Below are positions 9,419-16,613 of a DNA stretch of 64,000 nt, one piece after another. The notes under the pieces are model-generated. The model saw only the letters and a program-made list of their open reading frames with translations. It was not told where the DNA came from and did no database searches. The position numbers and the translations under genes are program-made. Source of the stretch: CAWCDJ01 sp963794265 (GTDB taxonomy: Bacteria; Acidobacteriota; Terriglobia; Bryobacterales; Bryobacteraceae); assembly GCA_963794265.1 (NCBI GenBank), contig CAWCDJ010000003.1:496001-560000 (forward strand), in the 5' to 3' direction. Numbering within the stretch: the stretch's first letter is position 1; each line of letters opens with the position of its first letter.

Positions 9419-9665
9419 TAAGACTTTTCAATCACTTACAGGCAATCCTACCAGAAACACAAGACTTACGCGACGAAGACTTGGACGCCAACGGACGCCA
9501 AAACGCGGGTGGACTCCACGGGGCCACCGTGCCGACACCAACCTGACTCCACACAATCCGGCCTTCCGATTGCCTTCACGCGCGGTCGTCACCGCCATGT
9601 GGATTTAATCGTGCGGAGAGAATTTCGACTCCGCTATACAGGGTGCTACCCGCCGGCATCTGAAC

Positions 9666-9697
9666 CCAGGTGGTCAAGTCTGAGCGCCAGGTGGTCA
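9666..9697. repeat. Two direct copies of CCAGGTGGTCA, possible integrase arm sites or IS remnant
   Basis: The 11-mer CCAGGTGGTCA occurs at 9666-9676 and 9687-9697, one 21-base period apart, inside the left island end. The related inverted motif TGACCACC occurs at 29663-29670 near the right end, in a stretch rich in GGTGG units. Such paired short repeats are usual for arm-type integrase sites, but multiple short terminal repeats also occur in IS21-family ends, and no transposase is present. Confidence 0.3.
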
Positions 9698-9780
9698 CTT
9701 CCCCCGCGTCGATGTGGCCAGCCTCCGAGCGCGGCCCGATTTCCAGTTCTGGATGTGGATGAGATGTAGGGAGGAGGGAA

Positions 9781-9810
9781 GAGGCCCGCGCCGGGGATGA
9801 CGCGGGCCTC
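9781..9810 (-). terminator. Hairpin terminator after integrase
   Basis: A perfect 10-bp stem (GAGGCCCGCG at 9781-9790 with CGCGGGCCTC at 9801-9810) around a 10-base loop lies directly downstream of the integrase stop at 9817-9819. On the minus strand it is followed by a pyrimidine-rich run (TTCCCTCCTCCC) rather than a pure T tract. Likely end of the minus-strand left-arm transcript. Confidence 0.6.
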
Positions 9811-9816
9811 GGTAGA

Positions 9817-11100
9817 TTACGCGGCGGGCTCGGCGGCCAGATTCTCCGCGCTGGTGTCGGCGACAGCCTGATCGCTGGAGCCCGCGCCGCGCAGGTCCTG
9901 CATCTTGCGCGTCAACTCGTCCTGGCGCTTCAACTGGATGAAGGTGTACTCGCCGGTCATGTTGACCTTCGAGTGGCCAGCCACCTTCGAGGCCTCAATC
10001 GCGCTGCCACCCACCTCCTGCCGCAAGGTGATGCTGGCGCGCCGGAGCGAGTGCGGCCCGAAGCCCTCGAAATCGCATTTCTCGCCCTCGGCGGCCTTCT
10101 TGAGCGCCTGCCGGACGCCGGAATCCCACATTGGGGAACTGCGGTCGCCGCGCTTGGGAAACATCCACGCCTCCGGGTTGGTCGTTTTCAGCCCCGCGAT
10201 CCACGCCTTGTAGCGCGTCACGAGATTCCCCAGCGCCAACGTCCTCTTGCTGCTCAACGTCTTGGGGGAGTCGATATCGCCGCGCCAGTTGCGCTGCTCG
10301 ATATGGATGCAGCCACGCTCGAGGTCCACGTGCTTCAGCTTCAGGCCGGTCACCTCGGAGATGCGCGTCCCGGTGTCGATGCACGTCTCGCAGATGAGGC
10401 GGTTCGGATCATCGAGCCGGGTTAGCACCGCCGCCGTCATCTCGGGCGAGAGGATACGCTGCGGCCGGACTGCCCACTTCCGGCCGATATCCACTTTCGA
10501 GATGGGGTCACGCTTGTCCTCCGGCCAGTATCCCCAATCCCGTGCCTTGGAGTAGATCGTGGAGAGCAGGCCCTTCAAGTCATGCATCGCCCACCAGCTA
10601 TCGCAGGTTTCGAAGAGCCACTGCTGCACCTCATCGGGCCGGATCTCGCACAACCGCTTCTTGCCCCACTTGGGCAGGATCTTCTGATCCAGGTGAAGCA
10701 CATACTTGTCGCGGGTCGGCTTTTTCAGGAGATAGCGGCCACTGGCCTCTGCGTTCACGTGCGCCGTCTTGAAACGCTCGACAAACTTCTCCATCTGGAC
10801 CAGACCGTCCGCGACCATCGCCTCCACCGTCATGTTGTTCAACGGGGCGAGCACGTTGTCGCGCTTCAACTCGGCCTGCTTCCTGGTGATCTTATCCGTC
10901 CCGACGCTCGGGCCGAGTTCGCAGTACCTGCGGAACGTTTTCAACGTGCCATCCGGCTGCAGCTCATCGGCCCAATACCGGAAGAAAAATGGATGCCCTG
11001 GACGATCCGTCCGCACCTTGATCGTTGGATGTTGTACTCGTGTTTTCAATTTCAGGCCTCCCAACAGGGCCTGAACCGTACCTTCTTTCTCCTGAATCAA
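9817..11100 (-). CDS. int: Tyrosine integrase of the island
   Basis: 427 residues. The N-terminal part contains a SAM-like core-binding domain (about 125-200). The catalytic domain shows the first Arg in DTGTRISEVTGLKL, the HxxR box in GPHSLRRASITLRQ, and the final His and Tyr nucleophile in VAGHSKVNMTGEYTFIQ. These are the R-HxxR-H-Y residues of tyrosine recombinases. An Ala-rich tail of about 25 residues ends the protein. It is the last gene of the minus-strand left arm and sits next to attL, which fits the enzyme that integrated the island into tRNA-Ala. Confidence 0.92.
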   Translation of the reverse strand: MIQEKEGTVQALLGGLKLKTRVQHPTIKVRTDRPGHPFFFRYWADELQPDGTLKTFRRYCELGPSVGTDKITRKQAELKRDNVLAPLNNMTVEAMVADGLVQMEKFVERFKTAHVNAEASGRYLLKKPTRDKYVLHLDQKILPKWGKKRLCEIRPDEVQQWLFETCDSWWAMHDLKGLLSTIYSKARDWGYWPEDKRDPISKVDIGRKWAVRPQRILSPEMTAAVLTRLDDPNRLICETCIDTGTRISEVTGLKLKHVDLERGCIHIEQRNWRGDIDSPKTLSSKRTLALGNLVTRYKAWIAGLKTTNPEAWMFPKRGDRSSPMWDSGVRQALKKAAEGEKCDFEGFGPHSLRRASITLRQEVGGSAIEASKVAGHSKVNMTGEYTFIQLKRQDELTRKMQDLRGAGSSDQAVADTSAENLAAEPAA

Positions 11101-11151
11101 TCAAGCCGTCCCGTCGAGTAAGATTGGAGTAAGTTCGCGCGCTAAGTAAAA

Positions 11152-12846
11152 TCAGAACCTGATGTGGCTGAAGGACTCCGGCTGGCAGATGTACAGCTTC
11201 TCTCTGGCGCGGGTCATGCCCACGTAGAACAGCCGGATGACGGCATCGCGATCTGCGCCGCCCTGGTTGAAACCTGCATCACCAGAACGACTGAGATCCG
11301 GAAATAGATACACGACGTCGGCCTGGCCGCCCTTGACCGAGTGTATGGTGCCCACCACGACCTTCGGCGTATCGAGCAGAGCGTGCGGCCCGTGCAGCGC
11401 CACAACGTCGGCGGGAAACTGAACACGGCCATGGAAGGCGGCACCAACGCGCCCGCGCCACCACTGGACGAGTTCCCGGCTGCCGCCCTCATAGGCGGTC
11501 ATCAGCGAATCCAACGCTTCCGGTTGGAAGACGTCGATCAAGTCGCCCACCATGACCGGGGTCGTGGGCTTGGTGTTCATGATTTTCTGCGCCGCGCCGG
11601 GTTTCAAGATATGGCCTCCAGCCAGCCACTCAGTCCACGAGGCCAGACCGCCATACGTCCAATAGTGGAGATTGCCGCCGTACTCCGGGTGCGCGGCCAC
11701 CAGGGCCAGGATACGGTTTGCACTCGAACCCGAAGACGCCAGCCGAACGGGATTCCAGAACCCGTTCGACTTCCGGTACGGGTTGTGGAACGGGATGCCG
11801 TTCTTCCGTAAGACCGCAATCACCGGCGTCAGCATGTACGTACATGCGGCCAGGAACATCACGGTCCGACCGGCCTCGATGTGCTCGACGGCGGATTTCA
11901 GGATGTAGTACTCCGGCGATTTGTAGCCGCCCGTGGAGATGCGCTCCACCGCACCATCTTCCGGCCGAGGAAGATACGGTTTCTCCTGGCGCCTGGTCAC
12001 CTGGCGGATCAGCCGGTCGGAACTCTGGTGAACGGCACGGGGCACCCGGTACGACTGCTTCAAGAATATTTTGTGATCACCGGGAATATCCGGATCGAGA
12101 ATCGCGTCCGGCACCGCGCCGGTGAACGAGTAGATGGTCTGGTCGTCATCACCGGCCAGGATGACGTAGGCGGCGTTCGCGCCCCATTTGCGGACCAGCC
12201 CCAACTGCATCGGGTTGAGGTCTTGGGCTTCGTCCGCGAAGATCACGGACGGGTTCCCCGGCGCCACCGCGAAGCTCTGTGCTGCCACTTCGATCAGATC
12301 GGTGAAATCCAGCAGGTGGCGGGCGTGTTTGTAATCCGTCCAGCGGGAAGCGAACCGGCGCACGCTGCAAGGCCATCCGCTCACCGGCACCATTCTGCCG
12401 CGCAGCCGGTTCAACTGTTGGAGGAGGCTATCGCCCTCCCGTCCGCTTTCTACGGCATCGTCACCCACCTCTTCCCCGTCCAGTTTCCGCTGCTTGCTGG
12501 CAGGCGTGATCGGCAGGTGAGGGTTCGCCTGGTTCCATTCGTCGACGTTGGCTTCCGCGATCAGCGGGCGCTCCAGCGCGCGGTAGCAAAAGGAGTGCAA
12601 GGTCGCCACATGATCGCGATCCAGAGGGAGATTGCGCCCGGCGAGTTCGGCCGCCGCCGCGCGCGAGAACGACGTCACCAACGCGGCGGCGGGGCCGTAC
12701 TTCTCCACGGCGCGGCGGATCTGGCGGGTCAGCGCGGTCGTTTTGCCCGCGCCAGGAACCCCGTAAATCCGGTATTCGGACGTGACGCTGTGGTCGCGCT
12801 GGCCGATGTCTTCCAGCGTTCCACTGGGGCCGGAGCTACCGTGCAT
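11152..12846 (-). CDS. UvrD/Rep-like superfamily 1 DNA helicase
   Basis: 564 residues. SF1A helicase motifs in order: Walker A GVPGAGKTT at about 29-37; motif Ia VTSFSRAAAAELA; Walker B VIFADEAQDLNPMQ; motif III ILAGDDDQTIYSFTGA; motif IV LKQSYRVPRAVHQ; motif V VGTIHSVKGGQADVVYLF; motif VI LFYVGMTRAREKLYI. It is shorter than UvrD (about 720 residues) because the 1B/2B accessory regions are reduced. It overlaps the primase gene by 11 bases, indicating translational coupling. The pair probably forms the replication module of the island: ATP-driven 3'-5' unwinding next to primer synthesis. Confidence 0.9.
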   Translation of the reverse strand: MHGSSGPSGTLEDIGQRDHSVTSEYRIYGVPGAGKTTALTRQIRRAVEKYGPAAALVTSFSRAAAAELAGRNLPLDRDHVATLHSFCYRALERPLIAEANVDEWNQANPHLPITPASKQRKLDGEEVGDDAVESGREGDSLLQQLNRLRGRMVPVSGWPCSVRRFASRWTDYKHARHLLDFTDLIEVAAQSFAVAPGNPSVIFADEAQDLNPMQLGLVRKWGANAAYVILAGDDDQTIYSFTGAVPDAILDPDIPGDHKIFLKQSYRVPRAVHQSSDRLIRQVTRRQEKPYLPRPEDGAVERISTGGYKSPEYYILKSAVEHIEAGRTVMFLAACTYMLTPVIAVLRKNGIPFHNPYRKSNGFWNPVRLASSGSSANRILALVAAHPEYGGNLHYWTYGGLASWTEWLAGGHILKPGAAQKIMNTKPTTPVMVGDLIDVFQPEALDSLMTAYEGGSRELVQWWRGRVGAAFHGRVQFPADVVALHGPHALLDTPKVVVGTIHSVKGGQADVVYLFPDLSRSGDAGFNQGGADRDAVIRLFYVGMTRAREKLYICQPESFSHIRF

Positions 12847-14560
12847 CGGAACCGCCGTTGTTCTGCTCTCGGTAATCTTCGGGCCGGAAATCCTCCACCG
12901 GCAAGACCCAACGCGACTGGTCGCGGAAGGCGCCGCCGCGCGGCCGAATGCTCTCCGCGCCCACCGCCGCCAGGCGGGACGTGATCGCTTTGACGCTGAG
13001 GTTCTGTCCCGTCGTTTTTACCACGTGCAACTGGAGGTCGGACGCCGAGATGGCGATCTTGCCGTCCAACACCGTGGGCCGCAGCGCTGCGCTGGTGGGG
13101 AGATTGTCCAACGAATCGATGAAGCCGACCTGGCTCAGATACCGGCGCAGGTGGATGCGCGTGGAGCCCTTCATATCGGTCTCATCGCCGCCGGCCTTTT
13201 CGACCAGCGCGTCCAGCATGGCCTGTGCGATCTGGTCCCAGACCTTCGGGCGGATCTTGGGCACCAGGCGGTTCGTCACCGCGCCGATGGCGTTGCGAAC
13301 AGACTCCTGGCTGGTGAACTTGGCGAAGCTCGCGAACTCGATAACGGAGCCGTTGGCCAGCATCATGTGGTAGCTGGGGTCCTGGCCCGTGATCTTCACG
13401 AGGCCAACGATCCGAACGCCCAGAGCGGTGGACACGCGGTCGTAAAGCAACGCTCTCTTGGTCTCCGGATCGGGGCCGCCGCCGATCTCTGCGGTGTTTT
13501 CGTTGACCTCGGACGGCTGCCCGGTGGAATCGGCGGACGTGACATCAGCGATCCCATTGACCGGATCTACCGCACCCGGCCGATCCATTGCGGCTGCGAT
13601 GGTGCGGGTGTAGTAATCGAGCTTCGTGCGGGCCTTCTGCGCGTGGATGCGCCGGTGCTGCACGATGAGGTCGATGATCTGCTGGCGGTCGAGGCCCGCG
13701 TCCACGCCGAAATTGGCGAGCGCCAGATCGTATCCGGATTGAGAAACATCTTTCAGGTCACGCCGCTGCCGGAGCCACGTGTCTTTGAAGCGGGGATCGG
13801 CTTTCATCCAGTCTTCGAGCAACTGTGGCTCGATGGCGGCGTCCAGGTTGATCGTGAGGTGGTCCTGATCCTGCCGGTCATCCGCTTCGCGTCGGGCGGC
13901 ACGACCATCGTCGATCCCGGCCTCATCGAGGTATTCTTCCAAATCCGCCAAGTTGTAGCGCCGTTCGGAATCCGCTTGGAGAACTACCTCCTTCGGACTG
14001 GCCGGATCTTTTGCGTTGATGGTTCCAGGGATGCGAACGATCCGTGCGAAGTCACCCAGCTTGTCGTAGGACCATCCCTTTGCGGCAGCCCTCACGCGCA
14101 GGAGCGTGTGGAGCCGCGCCAGGATCGACGCCGCCCGCTGGCGTTCCTCGGCGTTGGAGAACACTTCAGGCTCTTTGAACAGCCACCACACCTGCAGGCC
14201 ATTGCCCGTCCGCACGATCAGGCTCGGCGGCAAATCGGCGGGGACGATGCTCAACGCTTCTGCGATGGTATGCGGCAGCGGTTTGCTGTTGTGGGCGTCA
14301 GACTGGAGATCCAGATCGGCCCAAGCCCCGGTAATGGCGGCGATGTTTTCGGAGGCGCAGCGGCTGTGCGGGCCATAATCGGCGGGGCTCAGCCCGAACC
14401 CCATGTACACGTCCTGCCCGCGGACGGATTCCACAAACGTGGCGGCGGATTCGATATCGCGGAACCAACACGACCGCTTGTCCCGCAGGGTCCAGATCAG
14501 AATGAACAGGGCGGCGAGCTTCTGTCCCCAGAGGAGCTTCAGGAATTCGAGGGGATTCAC
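12836..14560 (-). CDS. Archaeo-eukaryotic-type (RepB/PrimPol-like) DNA primase
   Basis: 574 residues. The N-terminal 200 residues show an AEP primase fold: GAWADLDLQ with the metal-binding DxD at about residues 77-79, SLIVRTGNGLQVWWLFKEP (conserved second motif), and LGDFARIVRIPGTINAKDP (third motif with the nucleotide-binding Arg/His region). The remaining 350 residues, with many Asp/Glu and a segment rich in helices, may be an accessory or DNA-binding part; no Walker A is seen, so no fused helicase. It overlaps the AlpA-like gene upstream (4 bases) and the SF1 helicase downstream (11 bases). Likely replication initiator of the excised island. Confidence 0.8.
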   Translation of the reverse strand: MNPLEFLKLLWGQKLAALFILIWTLRDKRSCWFRDIESAATFVESVRGQDVYMGFGLSPADYGPHSRCASENIAAITGAWADLDLQSDAHNSKPLPHTIAEALSIVPADLPPSLIVRTGNGLQVWWLFKEPEVFSNAEERQRAASILARLHTLLRVRAAAKGWSYDKLGDFARIVRIPGTINAKDPASPKEVVLQADSERRYNLADLEEYLDEAGIDDGRAARREADDRQDQDHLTINLDAAIEPQLLEDWMKADPRFKDTWLRQRRDLKDVSQSGYDLALANFGVDAGLDRQQIIDLIVQHRRIHAQKARTKLDYYTRTIAAAMDRPGAVDPVNGIADVTSADSTGQPSEVNENTAEIGGGPDPETKRALLYDRVSTALGVRIVGLVKITGQDPSYHMMLANGSVIEFASFAKFTSQESVRNAIGAVTNRLVPKIRPKVWDQIAQAMLDALVEKAGGDETDMKGSTRIHLRRYLSQVGFIDSLDNLPTSAALRPTVLDGKIAISASDLQLHVVKTTGQNLSVKAITSRLAAVGAESIRPRGGAFRDQSRWVLPVEDFRPEDYREQNNGGSDAR

Positions 14561-14772
14561 GCCTGCCCCCCGTCGAGCACCTCACCGCCGCGCGGACGGG
14601 AGGCCAACCAGGATTCGATGTCTTCCGGGCGGTAGAACACGCGCCCGCCGATCCTGACGAAGGCGGGGCCGCGCCCGATGCGCCGCCACCACCGGAGCGT
14701 ATGAATACTGCAAGGGAGCCGCAGGACCGCCTTCGTATCCGGCCACAACGGCGAATAGAACGTGCTAGGCAT
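14557..14772 (-). CDS. AlpA-like helix-turn-helix protein
   Basis: 71 residues. A winged-HTH of the excisionase/AlpA type: SIHTLRWWRRIGRGPAFVRI, then GGRVFYRPEDIESWLASR, the usual 'x-Y-x-x-x-D-I-x-x-W-L' ending. Family members activate or modulate excision and int transcription in satellites and islands. Its stop overlaps the primase start by ATGA. First gene of the coupled set with primase and helicase. Confidence 0.8.
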   Translation of the reverse strand: MPSTFYSPLWPDTKAVLRLPCSIHTLRWWRRIGRGPAFVRIGGRVFYRPEDIESWLASRPRGGEVLDGGQA

Positions 14773-14821
14773 ACAGGAAACATAGCTGTAAGCCGCTCAA
14801 ATTAATAGGTTTATTGTTCCG

Positions 14822-15616
14822 CTACGTTCCGTGCTGTTCCGGATTGTTCCGAATTTCGAAAAGGCCCGCATATTTCCGCAGGCTGGACACTTCGATCTTC
14901 TTGCTGTGGCCCGCGCCGAGCGATTTGAGCTTTTGCTCCTCCACCAGTGCCCGCACCCGGCGCACGGTCATGCCGAGCACTTCGGCGGCGGTGTCGAACG
15001 TGACCGCCGTCTTCCCAGCCAACAGCGTCTCCGGCTCTGGATGGGGCGGTCGCCTGCGTTTCTTTGACTTGGTGGTGGTGGTGCTGGTGGCCGGTGCGGG
15101 GTTGGAATCCACATCGATCACCGGAGCGGGCACACCCGCCTCGGGCCCCTGGCTCGATTCCGCCCGCCGTTTCCACACGTCACGATGCAGCTTCTTCAGG
15201 GGCTGCTGTATTGCCGATTGCAGATCGCTTGCGAATACATCCACAGTGCGCAGGCGAAGGGCGTTACCAGGATCGCGAGCATAGGAGTCCAGCTTGTTGA
15301 AGAACGTCTCCTGCGCGACCACCGCGACCGCGTTCTCGGTGAACAACTCGAACCCCACCGGATCGGTTGCCGTCCGCGCCTCCGCTTGGGCGTAAGCCAC
15401 AGTGATGGGGGCGGCGTATTCGATCCCCGCCTTCCACCAGGGCGGCCTCGGCGAGGGCGGCTCCTTTTCGATTGGCTGGCCAGACCAGTCGCTCTCCAAT
15501 TCCCGATCGCGGAAACGCACCTCCGCGTCGGCGATTACCTTCTCAATGGAAGAGTCCGCCTTCCGCAGGGCTTCGAACCGCCTGGAGGTCGTAATCGCTT
15601 TTGAGCTTTCGAGCAT
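14822..15616 (-). CDS. Island protein with C-terminal excisionase-like HTH
   Basis: 264 residues. Residues 1-165 have no family that I recognise. Residues 165-205 are a low-complexity linker (Pro/Thr/Lys/Arg-rich). Residues 213-255 look like a MerR/excisionase HTH: TFDTAAEVLGMTVRRVRALV then KKIEVSSLRKYAGL. Suggested role is a DNA-binding regulator or replication accessory of the island. 49 bases upstream of the AlpA-like gene on the same strand, so probably in the same transcript. Confidence 0.6.
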   Translation of the reverse strand: MLESSKAITTSRRFEALRKADSSIEKVIADAEVRFRDRELESDWSGQPIEKEPPSPRPPWWKAGIEYAAPITVAYAQAEARTATDPVGFELFTENAVAVVAQETFFNKLDSYARDPGNALRLRTVDVFASDLQSAIQQPLKKLHRDVWKRRAESSQGPEAGVPAPVIDVDSNPAPATSTTTTKSKKRRRPPHPEPETLLAGKTAVTFDTAAEVLGMTVRRVRALVEEQKLKSLGAGHSKKIEVSSLRKYAGLFEIRNNPEQHGT

Positions 15617-15685
15617 CGTGTTGGCGTGGCGGGGGCAGGGCCGCCTGTTCCATTTTGGCAGGCTGGTGAAATCGGCGGGCGCCTT

Positions 15686-16246
15686 TTATGCTTTCGGCTT
15701 TTTGCCGAGCCCGAAAAACAGGAATCCGTTCCAGTGCTCGCCGGTGATGGCCCGGGCAACGGCGGAAAGCGTGCTGTACGCCTTGCGCTCGTAGATGAAC
15801 CCGGATTCCAGCACTTTCACGCGGGCCAGTTTCGACCCGTGCTTCCGGATTAGGAATGACTCGGGATTCGGCAGCCGAGGATCGCGGCCTCGCACCGCAG
15901 GCTCGGTGGCCGGGGGCTCAGCGGCCGGAGCTTTGGCGGGCGCAGCATCGGAAGGACCGGCCTGAGCGGCGTGCTGCGGTTCGCCAGCCCGGCGCTTTTT
16001 GAGAGCGTCCGCGATGCGCCGGTTAAGTTCCGTGTCCGCTGCAAGCTTGAGCGCATACTGCCGCGCTTCTTCCGACAGACGGCGTCCCTCGGCTTGCGCC
16101 TGAATTTCCCAGGCGATCCGTCGATAGAGGTTCTGCCGGTGGTGCGTCGGCGGCTCGCTACCGAATACAGAGAGATATTCAGCGCGGAGTTGCTTCACGC
16201 TCATCCTGCTCAGCTTTTCGATCCGGGCGGCAACCGCCGCACGCAC
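15686..16246 (-). CDS. DUF2924 domain protein
   Basis: 186 residues from a GTG at 16244-16246; the frame stays open upstream, so the true start could be earlier. DUF2924 pattern: RIEKLSRMSVKQLRAEYLSVFG, a conserved Arg-rich helix (HHRQNLYRRIAWEIQAQAEG), an Ala/Pro-rich linker (about 95-125), and the C-terminal beta part with VKVLESGFIYERKAYSTLSA and ITGEHWNGFLFFGL. The domain is common in phages and mobile elements, often near recombinases and DUF3489 genes, and its function is unknown. A DUF3489 gene is present 8 kb away in this island. Confidence 0.8.
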   Translation of the reverse strand: MRAAVAARIEKLSRMSVKQLRAEYLSVFGSEPPTHHRQNLYRRIAWEIQAQAEGRRLSEEARQYALKLAADTELNRRIADALKKRRAGEPQHAAQAGPSDAAPAKAPAAEPPATEPAVRGRDPRLPNPESFLIRKHGSKLARVKVLESGFIYERKAYSTLSAVARAITGEHWNGFLFFGLGKKPKA

Positions 16247-16613
16247 GGCCTCGGGTACATCACCGGGAAGCGTCCGCGCGATCTGCGGAGGTGTTGGTGT
16301 GGGGCGTTGGCAGCAACCACGCAGTCGGCATGGCCGCGGTGCCAGCCGATAGGCCGGTGTGGCTCGACACCGGCGGAAGGATCATCGACGGCACGGTCCA
16401 GTGGAGGAGAACGACCATGACAGGGAGCGCGCACGTTGCGCCCGGCTTGGCCGGGTGGAGGTGTGGTGGCAGGGGAATTGGCGGTGCGCCCCCCCGTGGC
16501 CACAGGTGGGCCGGCCCAGAGAAATGCGTCAACCCAGATCGTCCGAAAAAGTGACCGTAGAGGGACGCAACGAAGCTCGGAGATGTTTCCAAGCCTGACG
16601 AGCGCAGGCTGCT
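16247..16613. other. 367-base gap, no gene seen
   Basis: Between the DUF2924 start and the end of the WG-repeat gene. Several short frames exist, but none has a credible start, composition or motif. It probably holds the promoter of the minus-strand left-arm operon and the boundary between the left arm and the cargo genes. Confidence 0.45.

Noticed and set aside
9198..9608. A 136-residue frame across the left attachment repeat containing VDLVRFELTTSS
   Set aside because: That peptide is the classic false translation of a tRNA 3' half; the frame has no ribosome binding site or homologous domain.
9781..9810. CRISPR or other array of repeats
   Set aside because: Only one hairpin is present; no regularly spaced repeats of CRISPR type were seen anywhere in the window.
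12782..14635. A 617-residue plus-strand frame opposite the primase
   Set aside because: It is an antisense shadow with His/Arg/Gly-rich composition and no domain; the primase motifs are on the minus strand.
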